Source: DAIDKA01 sp035943195
Lineage (GTDB): Bacteria > Pseudomonadota > Gammaproteobacteria > Steroidobacterales > Steroidobacteraceae
Assembly: GCA_035943195.1 (NCBI GenBank)
Contig: DASZCK010000246.1
Coordinates: 1 to 28,471 of the forward strand
Length of the DNA stretch: 28,471 nt
Reading direction: 5' to 3'
This document shows positions 1 through 7,559 of the stretch, one piece after another; the stretch's first letter is position 1, and each line of letters begins with the position of its first letter. The translations under genes were made by a program, and so were the position numbers. The notes under the pieces were generated by a model that made no database searches, was not told the origin of the DNA, and saw only the letters and a program-made list of their open reading frames with translations.

Positions 1-455
1 GTTTCCATGCTCGTCGCTGCGAAGTACATAGCCAACGTCCGAAGCTGTCTCCTTCAAACCACCCGCCTGAGCCAGGAGATCGACGATCGTGGTACGCGGG
101 TTGATCGGGTAGCGCCCCGAATTCTGGACCTCGCCAAGCACCGACACCAGCTGGCTGTGCTGCTGCGTGACCAGAATGGTGACCTGCGGATCGACGAAAT
201 ATCCACCATCCTTCAGCGCCTTCGCGACTCGCGAGGCGGCCTCTACCGGTGAAATACCTGCGACCGGAATCTTGCCGATGAGAGGCACGCTGAGAGTGCC
301 GTCGTCGCCGATGTACACATTCGTCGTATCCGGTTGACCGAACACTTGGATACTGACCGAGTCGCCGGGGCTAGATCAGCAGCCCGGCATATGGCACTGA
401 GGGCCAGCATCAGGCCCACGACGCAGGCCCTGGCAAGGGGTTGAATATTTGTCAT
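1..455 (-). pseudogene. Polysaccharide export protein (Wza/EpsE-like), frameshifted, 3' end beyond window
   Basis: Read on the minus strand from an ATG at 455, the first about 26 residues form a signal peptide (a hydrophobic core followed by ICRAAD). Near position 370 the frame then breaks. A one-base shift restores a clear export-protein sequence that runs to the window edge: PGDSVSIQVFGQPD, then GTLSVPLIGKIPVAG, VSVLGEVQNSG and LLAQAGGLKE. These match the N-terminal polysaccharide-export domain and the start of an SLBB domain. Adding a single G in the run read as CTAGCCCCGG would give DLGPGD, the usual family motif, so a one-base deletion explains everything. No lipobox cysteine is seen. 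Either the gene is broken or the base is a sequencing error. It is a second copy relative to the intact export gene at 12.8 kb and probably belongs to another export operon to the left. Confidence 0.8.
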
Positions 456-656
456 GCGTGTAAAAATCGACGCCGGAAATTGTAAATCGGCACCCATGTT
501 GCAGCGTGCCAAAATTTGCCTAGATCTTACTGCAATGTAGGCTTGAAGAGGAATTAGCTGGGCGGAGAGAGCACGAGGATCGGGAAGTGCGGCGGTTCAT
601 GCCTTCGAAAATTGTGTCCCAGTTCACACATTTGGGAAGGCGTGCTGGAAGCGGGG
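456..656. other. Intergenic stretch, no gene seen
   Basis: About 200 bases lie between the start of the broken export gene and the stop of the membrane protein gene, both on the minus strand. I see no convincing reading frame, hairpin with a T-run, or strong promoter. Any promoter of the export gene should be here. Confidence 0.5.
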
Positions 657-1364
657 TCAGCCCGGCAGAGGATCCACTGCTTTTCCGGCGTTCACTCGCC
701 GATTTATCCAGGCGACTGCGCGCAGCACAGGGCCGCCGAGTGCGGCAACGAACAGGGGCAGGTAGTGAAGCGCGTTCGCCCGGTTGCCGGTGAGAATGCG
801 ACTGCTGAATTCGAAGACGAAGGCAAACGCGAGGTATTCGACACAGATTGTTCGCACCCGCTTCCAGTTGCGGGCCCCCAGGTGGCCGGCGAGCTTGGTG
901 CTGAGGGAGCACACTGCCAGAACAGACAGGCATAAGACGCCGATTGAGAAAACGATCAATGGTAGGCGTGGGAAAGGCTGTGTCGAGGCCACGAGCAGCC
1001 AGGCGGCCAGGGCGATATGAATCGACTGCGCGCCGGCAAACGCGAGACCGAAATCGCGGGCCCGACTGGCAAGGGGCTCGAATCTTGCGCCAAACAATTC
1101 CCGCAGCACGCCGCCGTAGGTTGCCAGGCAGAACCAAAAAAAGGACCAGCGGGCGGTGGCCCTCAGCGGCATTCCCAGTCGCTGCGCGGGAATGGCGACC
1201 GCGTGTGCTGCAATGGCTAGCGCCAAGCCGACGCCCAGAGCTAGGCCAGTCCATTCCGCCGTGCGGATTTTCCGCATTGATATGACGCTTATCGCATCGC
1301 TCCGAGGCGACTTCGCCATCCTAGCAAAGTTGCCATGCCCGATCTCCGGACGCCTCATTCGCAT
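657..1364 (-). CDS. Multi-pass membrane protein with ferric-reductase-like (MsrQ-like) layout
   Basis: This 235-residue protein has five or six hydrophobic helices. The pattern resembles the ferric-reductase-like transmembrane family that includes MsrQ: an early helix, a loop LRELFGARFEPLASRARDFG, a helix carrying QSIHIAL (His116), and later a GARNWKRVR stretch that recalls the GxxxWKRLHRLVYL segment of MsrQ. The histidine expected after WKR is missing (the sequence reads VRTICVEYL), so full haem ligation is doubtful. The start is uncertain: in-frame ATGs lie at 1364, 1319 and 1277, and none has a good ribosome site; 1277 removes an unusual basic leader. The family link is inferred from pattern only. 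The gene runs in the same direction as the broken export gene, 201 bases from it. Function unknown. Confidence 0.6.
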   Translation of the reverse strand: MRMRRPEIGHGNFARMAKSPRSDAISVISMRKIRTAEWTGLALGVGLALAIAAHAVAIPAQRLGMPLRATARWSFFWFCLATYGGVLRELFGARFEPLASRARDFGLAFAGAQSIHIALAAWLLVASTQPFPRLPLIVFSIGVLCLSVLAVCSLSTKLAGHLGARNWKRVRTICVEYLAFAFVFEFSSRILTGNRANALHYLPLFVAALGGPVLRAVAWINRRVNAGKAVDPLPG

Positions 1365-1446
1365 CGGATTACGCCTACAGCCACCGCGGTACTTCTGCCC
1401 TGCCGCCGGGGTGGGCTGCAGCTCACCATAAGCGTCGGTGAGGATC

Positions 1447-1453
1447 GGTGAGG
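1447..1453 (+). promoter_or_regulatory. Shine-Dalgarno-like site GGTGAGG
   Basis: GGTGAGG lies seven bases before the ATG at 1461. It is the main reason for considering the short reading frame that follows as possibly real. Confidence 0.3.
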
Positions 1454-1460
1454 CTGCTCA

Positions 1461-1619
1461 ATGATGTATTTGAAGCTGATTTGGCTGATCGTGAGCGGCA
1501 AGCTGCGCATCGAAGGCAAAAACCAGCCCAATCCGCTGCTGAGGGAGCTGGGGCCCGTTCGCCATGCGGGGGACCCTGGGAACAAGAATCCATCGCAATG
1601 GGCCTCGATTCGTAACTGA
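1461..1619 (+). CDS. Possible small protein, 52 residues, unrecognised
   Basis: A 52-codon frame starts at ATG 1461, seven bases after GGTGAGG. It begins MMYLKLIWLIVSGKLRIEGK, a short hydrophobic start followed by a basic stretch, and then becomes Pro/Gly/Asn-rich. It occupies the 281-base gap between the membrane protein gene and the ABC ATPase gene, both on the other strand. I recognise no family. The ribosome site argues for translation; the short length and lack of any homology I know of argue against. It may be a chance frame or the remnant of a longer gene. Confidence 0.25.
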   Translation: MMYLKLIWLIVSGKLRIEGKNQPNPLLRELGPVRHAGDPGNKNPSQWASIRN

Positions 1620-1645
1620 TTGTTTTTATTAGCTTCGGGTCCTCC

Positions 1646-2950
1646 CTACGACGGATTCTCGAGACTGAATGACGCGTTCTCGTCGTCGTAGGCAAAAGCT
1701 TCAGCGTAACGGCCCAGGCTGATCATGGCCCGCAGGGTGCGTTCCGCATCATCCTCGCTCATGTAATCCTCGAGCTCGTCCGAGAACCGACTCTTGCGGG
1801 CAACGTGGGTGGGACGCTCGTCCAGCACCCGACGGATGTGAGCGGCCAGGGGCACATAGTTCAGCAGTTGGCGCGAGAAAATGCGCTTGCGCTCATCGGA
1901 TTCGGAATTGGCGAAGACGTTGCCAATTTCCGTTAGGCGGATGTCACCGCCGGCCACTTCCGCAAAGCGCATCATCTGCAGCGTCTCGGCCACGGGAAAC
2001 AGCTCGTCGATTTCCATCTGCAGGTCCGAGGCGATCTTCGGCAGGTCGGCGGTGCCGTAGAACGGCGCGCTCGCCACCGTCTCCATGAGTCCTGCCAGCA
2101 GGTTGGAGGAGACATGCGGTAAAACGGTGCCGATACCCAGGCCCGGAAAACGCTCGTTGCGGGCATGGGTCTCGCCCGCCAGACGCGTGGTCATGACGAC
2201 ATAGATGCTCTCGACCAGTGCCCGGAAGCTCGGGTCCAGGCGGTTGCGCGGCTGGGGCAGGGTGACCCGGATTTCGGTGAGGATGCGGCCCGGATTGCTG
2301 GCGAATACCAGGATACGGTCGCACATCAGCACCGCCTCTTCGATATTGTGGGTCACCAGGATCACGCCCTTGATGGGCATGCGGCCTTCTGTCCACAGGT
2401 CCAGGAAATCCGTGCGCAGGGTCTCGGCGGTGAGCACATCCAGGGCCGAGAAGGGCTCGTCCATCAGCAGGATATTCGGATGCACCACCAAGGCGCGCGC
2501 AAACCCGACGCGCTGGCGCATGCCGCCCGACAGCTCGCGCGGATACGCGGATTCGAACCCGTCCAGGCCGATCAGATCGATGGCGGCGAGCGACCGACGC
2601 CGAATTTCCGGTGGGGCGACATGCAGGGCTTCCAGGCCCAGGGCCACGTTTTCATAGACAGTCAGCCAGGGGAATATCGCGAAGCTCTGGAACACCATCG
2701 AGATGCCCTGGGCCGGACCCTCGATGGGCTTGCCCAGATAGGACAGCGTGCCGCCCGTAGGGTCGGAGAGGCCCGCAATGCAGCGCAGGAGCGTGGATTT
2801 GCCAGAGCCCGAGCGGCCGAGCAGGCCGACCACTTCGCCTTCATTGATGGTGAGGTTCACGCCCTCCAGGACCACGTGCTGGCCCTCGCCGTCGGGCTTG
2901 GGGAAGGCCTTACAGACATCTTTGACCTGCAGCAGTGGCGCGGTGTTCAT
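1646..2950 (-). CDS. ABC transporter ATP-binding protein, nitrate/sulfonate/taurine type, with C-terminal AAA-associated domain
   Basis: This 434-residue protein starts with a complete ABC ATPase: Walker A GRSGSGKST at 45-53, Q-loop FQSF near 87-90, signature LSGGMRQR at 140-147, Walker B LLMDEPFSALD at 161-171, and the switch histidine in VTHN (201). This subfamily (NrtD/SsuB/TauB) drives uptake of anions and sulfonates. After about residue 285 comes an extra domain of about 145 residues, SSNLLAGLME through LRAMISLGRYAEAF, matching the AAA-associated C-terminal domain found on some of these ATPases; it looks like a small helical regulatory module. An AGGAAG ribosome site six bases before the ATG overlaps the stop of the permease gene, so the two are translated together. 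The substrate cannot be read from the sequence. Confidence 0.93.
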   Translation of the reverse strand: MNTAPLLQVKDVCKAFPKPDGEGQHVVLEGVNLTINEGEVVGLLGRSGSGKSTLLRCIAGLSDPTGGTLSYLGKPIEGPAQGISMVFQSFAIFPWLTVYENVALGLEALHVAPPEIRRRSLAAIDLIGLDGFESAYPRELSGGMRQRVGFARALVVHPNILLMDEPFSALDVLTAETLRTDFLDLWTEGRMPIKGVILVTHNIEEAVLMCDRILVFASNPGRILTEIRVTLPQPRNRLDPSFRALVESIYVVMTTRLAGETHARNERFPGLGIGTVLPHVSSNLLAGLMETVASAPFYGTADLPKIASDLQMEIDELFPVAETLQMMRFAEVAGGDIRLTEIGNVFANSESDERKRIFSRQLLNYVPLAAHIRRVLDERPTHVARKSRFSDELEDYMSEDDAERTLRAMISLGRYAEAFAYDDENASFSLENPS

Positions 2951-2960
2951 CGATGACTTC

Positions 2961-4682
2961 CTACGCGAGCCGGTAACGTCGCTCCGCGTAATAGTACAAG
3001 GGCCGCCAGAAAAAGCGGTTGATGATGACCACGAACAGGCACATGGTCACGGTTCCCAACACGATGCCGTGGAAGTCCCCGGCGGCACTGGCCTCGGCCA
3101 GGTACGCGCCCACTCCGTGAGCGCTGACCTGGGTCGAACCCCAGCTGGTGTATTCGGCCACGAAGGCCGCGTTCCAGGAGCCCCCTGAGGCAGTGATGGC
3201 GCCGGTCACGTAGTACGGGAAGACTGCCGGCAGGGCGAGCGTCTTCCACCATTGCCAGCCCCGCAGGTTGAAATTCTCCGCCGCATAGCGCAGCTCGCCG
3301 GGAATTGCGGAGGCTCCGGCGATGACATTGAAGAGGATGTACCACTGGGTTCCCAGGATCATGAGCGGGCTCAGCCAGATGTCGGGCGTCAGCTTCCAGC
3401 GGACGATGAATGACACCACGAAGGGGAACAGCAGCTGGGCCGGAAAGGCCGCCATGAATTGCGCCACGGGCTGCACGTAGGCGACGACATTCGGCCGCAG
3501 GCCCACCCACACGCCGATCGGCACCCAGATCAGGCTCGCGATGGCGATGAAAACGAAGACCCGCACCATGGTGACCAGCGACAGACCGCACACCCCCAGC
3601 GCCTCGTTCAGCGTGGTGTTGCGAATCAGGTCGGCGGCGATGTGCCACAGGCCCAGCCCCACGATCGCGATGAGGATGCCCAGGAACAACCGATCGCGCA
3701 GGGTATTGTCGGTGGCCGGTCCGGCGCGCGCGGCGCGCGGCTTGGCCATCGGCAACTTCGAGCTGCTCCAGCGAACGGCCGCAAAAAAGGCATCCGTGAT
3801 CAGGGATAGCAGCCGCGAATGCTGCATCACCGTCAGCGCCCAGGATGAGGGCGGCCGGCCGGTGGCGTCCTGTTCGAATTTCAACCGGTCCGCCCAGGCG
3901 ACCAGTGGGCGGAACAGTAACTGGTCGTACAGGACGATGACCACGAGCATGGCGGCAATGGCCCAGCCGATCGCGACCATGTTTCGCTGTTCGATGGCCA
4001 CGGCGATGTAGGAACCGATGCCGGGGAGCGCCAGCGAGGTATGGCCCACCGTGAGGGCCTCGGAGGCCACCACGAAGAACCAGCCACCGGACATGGACAT
4101 CATGGTGTTCCAGATCAGGCCCGGAAGAGAGAAGGGCACCTCCACCTGCCAGAAGGTCATCCAGCCGCTCAGATGAAAGGACTGCGCGGCCTCACGCAAT
4201 TCCTGGGGCACGGTACGCAGCGACTGATAGAAGCTGAAGGCCATGTTCCAGGCCTGACTGGTGAAGACCGCAAAGATGGCGGCGAACTCCGCGCCGACCA
4301 CCCGTCCGGGTGCCAGGGACATGAAGAACACCACGGTTATAGAAATGAAGCTCAGGATGGGTACTGACTGCAGGATGTCCAGAATGGGCACCAACAGCTT
4401 TCCGGCACGCGGACTTTTGGCGGCCCAGGTGGCGTAGGTGAAAGTGAATACCAGCGAAATACCCAGCGCGGCGAACATCCGCAAGGTGGAGCGGGCGGCA
4501 TAGAAGGGCAGCTGGGCGGGATCGAGTGAAATTGGCGTAGCCTTGAGCTTGGCCAACGGCTCGAGGAGGCCGCGACTGGCTTCTCCCAGCGCCACCAGTA
4601 GGCCCAGAACGATGACGAGCGCGACCGCATCCCAGCGCGTGGCCAGGTCGCGTACGAACGCAAAGGGTTCAATTCTTCTCAT
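2961..4682 (-). CDS. ABC transporter permease with two fused binding-protein-dependent permease domains
   Basis: The protein carries two complete inner-membrane permease halves in one chain. Each has the EAA-type coupling loop that docks on the ATPase: ELREAAQSFHLSGWMTFWQV in the first half and ELRYAAENFNLRGWQWWKTL in the second. Many hydrophobic helices surround them. This is the duplicated permease layout of anion ABC transporters (COG4986-like), where one chain replaces a permease dimer. I chose the ATG at 4682 (MRRIEPFAF), which gives 573 residues; an upstream frame to 4742 adds 20 residues unlike the family. It is followed after 10 bases by its ATPase gene. No periplasmic binding protein gene is present next to the pair, which is unusual for uptake systems. 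Confidence 0.92.
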   Translation of the reverse strand: MRRIEPFAFVRDLATRWDAVALVIVLGLLVALGEASRGLLEPLAKLKATPISLDPAQLPFYAARSTLRMFAALGISLVFTFTYATWAAKSPRAGKLLVPILDILQSVPILSFISITVVFFMSLAPGRVVGAEFAAIFAVFTSQAWNMAFSFYQSLRTVPQELREAAQSFHLSGWMTFWQVEVPFSLPGLIWNTMMSMSGGWFFVVASEALTVGHTSLALPGIGSYIAVAIEQRNMVAIGWAIAAMLVVIVLYDQLLFRPLVAWADRLKFEQDATGRPPSSWALTVMQHSRLLSLITDAFFAAVRWSSSKLPMAKPRAARAGPATDNTLRDRLFLGILIAIVGLGLWHIAADLIRNTTLNEALGVCGLSLVTMVRVFVFIAIASLIWVPIGVWVGLRPNVVAYVQPVAQFMAAFPAQLLFPFVVSFIVRWKLTPDIWLSPLMILGTQWYILFNVIAGASAIPGELRYAAENFNLRGWQWWKTLALPAVFPYYVTGAITASGGSWNAAFVAEYTSWGSTQVSAHGVGAYLAEASAAGDFHGIVLGTVTMCLFVVIINRFFWRPLYYYAERRYRLA

Positions 4683-4870
4683 CGCGCCGCTAATTCCCGT
4701 CTTCGCGATCCACAGGGGCCAAATAGCGGCGCATTGGACCACTAAGCCGTGACAACCGCTAGCCGAAAAATTGTCCCGTTGGGCCCACCCGGCGAGGATC
4801 TGCGCCTATTGACGACCCATTCAGGAGCCTGCAGCCTGCGCTGATACTCCTTCCAATGGGTGGACCATCC

Positions 4871-6592
4871 ATGTGTCATCGCCGCAGGCTGCGCCCCGCT
4901 TTCAAATTACTGCTCGTCGCGACACTTGGGGTGGCGGGGGCCGTGGCCGGTTGCAGTAGCGGCGGCGGAACCGCAACGTCCACGGCGTCCACGAGTGGCA
5001 CTGCCACCAGCCCGTCAGCACCCGCAGCGCCGACAACGCCCACCCCTCCGGCTACCCCGACCACGCCGACCACCCCAAGCGTGCGCACAGACGTCGTCAC
5101 CTACAAGAATGATGTGCAGCGTACGGGGCAGAACACCACAGAGTCAGTGCTCATACCCAGCAACGTGACTTCGTCCACCTTCGGGCTGCTGCGCAATCTG
5201 CAGGTGGACGGCAAGGTCGATGCGCAACCCCTCTATCTGTCGCAACTGACCGTTGGCGGTGGCAGCCACAATGTTGTGTTCATCGCGACTGAGAATGGCT
5301 CGGTGTACGCCTTCGATTCGGATAGTGGGGCTGTCCTGTGGATGGTCTCACTGATCGGTTCCGGGGAGACCACCAGCGATGCGCGTGGCTGCAATCAGGT
5401 GATACCGCAGATCGGCATTACCTCGACGCCCGTCATCGATCGGACGGCCGGTGCCCATGGCACCCTGTTCACAGTAGCCATGAGCAAGGATGCATCAGGA
5501 AACTACCATCAGCGCTTGCATGCGCTGGACGTGACCACCGGTGCCGAAATGACGGGCAGTCCACAGTCGATCAGCGCGACCTACCAGTCGACGAGCTTCG
5601 CGCCCGGCCAGTACGAGGAGCGCGCGGCACTACTGCTGCTGAATGGCACGATCTATACCAGCTGGACCTCACATTGCGATATTGCGCCCTATGGCGGCTG
5701 GCTGATTGCCTACAGCGAAGGCACCCTCGCCCAGAGCGCCGTCCTGAACGTCGGCCCGGGTGCCGCGGGATTCGGCGGTGCCAGTCAGGGGCCGGGAATC
5801 TGGATGAGCGGCGACGGACCGGCGGCGGATGCGGCGGGCAACATCTACGTGCTCACGGGCAACGGGCCCTTCGAGACCACTCTGAACCCCAATGGCTTTC
5901 CCAGCGGAAACGATTTCGGCAATTCGTTCCTGAAGCTCTCGACCAGTGGGGGTGGGCTGGTCGTGAGCGACTACTTTGCGCAATGGAACGACGTGACCGA
6001 ATCCGCCAGTGACGCAGATCTGGGCTCCGGTGGAATGCTGTTGCTCCCTGATCTCACCGATGGCACCGGTACGGTCCGCCACCTCGCGGTCGGGGCGGGA
6101 AAGGACGGGGCCCTCTATGTGGTGAGCCGTGATTCCATGGGGAAATATAATGCTACGACCAATAATATCTGGCAGGAGCTGGACGGCGCGCTGCCCGGCG
6201 GCGTCTGGTCCACGCCCGCCTACTTCAACGGTGTCGTCTACTACGGGCCCCAGGGCGGCAGCCTTAAAGCATTTGCCGTGAGCAATGCGCTGCTCTCCAC
6301 GAATCCCACATCGCAAAGCGCGACCCAGTTCGGCTTTCCCGGAACCTCGCCCGTGATCTCCGCGAATGGCACGTCGAATGCCATTGTCTGGACGTACGAG
6401 AACGCCGCCCTCGCCGTCCTGCATGCCTACGATGCAAGCAACCTGTCGCACGAATTGTATAACAGCAACCAGGCCGCCAACGGTCGTGACCAGTTCGGAG
6501 CCGGTAACAAGTTCATTGCTCCGACTGTGGCAGATGGCAAGGTATTTGTCGCGACCACCGGCAGTGTCGCAGTGTTTGGGCTGCTTCAATAA
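4871..6592 (+). CDS. Secreted lipoprotein with PQQ-like beta-propeller
   Basis: The protein starts with a lipoprotein signal: a basic stretch, a hydrophobic core, and the lipobox VAGC, placing the lipidated cysteine at residue 28 from this start. A Ser/Thr/Pro/Ala-rich linker of about 45 residues follows (PTTPTPPATPTTP). The rest looks like a PQQ-type quinoprotein beta-propeller: repeated blade motifs such as VYAFDSDSGAVLW, LHALDVTTGAEM, GALYVVSRDS and KVFVATTGSVAVFG. I see no clear set of catalytic residues of PQQ dehydrogenases, so it may be a structural or binding propeller. The ATG at 4871 has GGGTGG seven bases upstream; an ATG at 4856 is possible. It diverges from the ABC transporter and faces the WecG-family gene. 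Its link to EPS is unproven. Confidence 0.85.
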   Translation: MCHRRRLRPAFKLLLVATLGVAGAVAGCSSGGGTATSTASTSGTATSPSAPAAPTTPTPPATPTTPTTPSVRTDVVTYKNDVQRTGQNTTESVLIPSNVTSSTFGLLRNLQVDGKVDAQPLYLSQLTVGGGSHNVVFIATENGSVYAFDSDSGAVLWMVSLIGSGETTSDARGCNQVIPQIGITSTPVIDRTAGAHGTLFTVAMSKDASGNYHQRLHALDVTTGAEMTGSPQSISATYQSTSFAPGQYEERAALLLLNGTIYTSWTSHCDIAPYGGWLIAYSEGTLAQSAVLNVGPGAAGFGGASQGPGIWMSGDGPAADAAGNIYVLTGNGPFETTLNPNGFPSGNDFGNSFLKLSTSGGGLVVSDYFAQWNDVTESASDADLGSGGMLLLPDLTDGTGTVRHLAVGAGKDGALYVVSRDSMGKYNATTNNIWQELDGALPGGVWSTPAYFNGVVYYGPQGGSLKAFAVSNALLSTNPTSQSATQFGFPGTSPVISANGTSNAIVWTYENAALAVLHAYDASNLSHELYNSNQAANGRDQFGAGNKFIAPTVADGKVFVATTGSVAVFGLLQ

Positions 6593-6619
6593 AGACCAAG
6601 CGTCCGATCCAGGCGCTGC

Positions 6620-7390
6620 TCAGATTTTCGCTGCGTAGCGCATCCGGAGTACCTGAGCCGTGTGCCAGAGGAAGAGACAGTTTCCCAACAGATAGCGTCG
6701 CCACAGTCGCTGTGGTTCGAGCAGCAGGCGAAACAGCCACTCCAGTCCCAGCCTGCGCATCAGCTTTGGCGCCCTTCTGAATCGGTGCGCCATGAAATCC
6801 AATATCGCGCCACCGCTTAGAATCAACACCGGTCCGGGCAGCTCTCGTGCGAGCCGCGCACTGAGGAGCTCCTGCTTGGGCATCCCCATTCCGAGAATCA
6901 CGATGCGGGGTCGCTGCGCACGCAGCAGCTGCACGTAATAGCCTGGGGATTGGAAGCCGTCACAGTGGAAAACTCGGCGCACCCCGTTTTGTTCGAGCCA
7001 CGTCGCCGCGGCCCTGCTGGTCGCGGCAGTCGAACCGCACAACGCGATGGGCTGCTGCTTGTTGGCGAGGATCACCTTGGGAATGAAGTCGGTCCCGTTC
7101 ATGTTCAGTCCCGGCTCTTTGCCGCGCGCCTTGAGCAGGATCTGCATGCCGACGCCATCTCGTAGCAGCAAATCCGCTGACCTTAGAGCGTGAAGGAATT
7201 GTGCATCCTTGCACGCAAGATTCATTGCGTGTGCATTGACGAATGAAACGACGTAGTTGCGATTCGCCATCATTTCGTTGATCAGGCCTTCCGGAGCGGC
7301 CTGCATCAGGCGCAGTTCTTCGACGACCGACATCATGACCACCGCAGCCGCGCCCGGTCGCGCCGCCGTCAGTTCCAGTTCGCATTTCAT
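6620..7390 (-). CDS. WecG/TagA/CpsF family glycosyltransferase
   Basis: This family (GT26) adds the second sugar to a lipid-linked primer at the inner face of the membrane. Typical features are seen in order: FVNAHAMNLA (50-59), ADLLLRDGVGMQ with the likely catalytic Asp78, the NGTD motif at 98-101, GMPKQE in the nucleotide-binding half, and the C-terminal signature FRRAPKLMRRLGLEWLFRLL followed by EPQRLWRRY. The length of 256 residues fits the family. The first 19 residues are atypical, and the true start may be one of the ATGs near 7333 (MMSVVEEL). It faces the PQQ-like lipoprotein gene, with 27 bases between the stops, and diverges from the GT4 gene. Confidence 0.93.
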   Translation of the reverse strand: MKCELELTAARPGAAAVVMMSVVEELRLMQAAPEGLINEMMANRNYVVSFVNAHAMNLACKDAQFLHALRSADLLLRDGVGMQILLKARGKEPGLNMNGTDFIPKVILANKQQPIALCGSTAATSRAAATWLEQNGVRRVFHCDGFQSPGYYVQLLRAQRPRIVILGMGMPKQELLSARLARELPGPVLILSGGAILDFMAHRFRRAPKLMRRLGLEWLFRLLLEPQRLWRRYLLGNCLFLWHTAQVLRMRYAAKI

Positions 7391-7559
7391 GCTCGTTAGC
7401 TTGAATGGTGCGGCTCAGCATTGAGTAGGACGCGAAGGGAACTCCTTGTAGGATTAGCGGAAAAATTCACATCCCCTTTATCCTTTTATTCTCGTGATCG
7501 ACCGTGGCTCCGATTGGGCTGAAGTGCCCGTGCTAGCATCCAAAAATGCCAGTGATCGG

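Noticed and set aside
2165..2956. Open frame of 263 codons on the plus strand
   Set aside because: Antisense to the ABC ATPase, which shows all ATPase motifs.
5669..6589. Open frame of 306 codons on the minus strand
   Set aside because: Antisense to the PQQ-like lipoprotein, with no recognisable domain.
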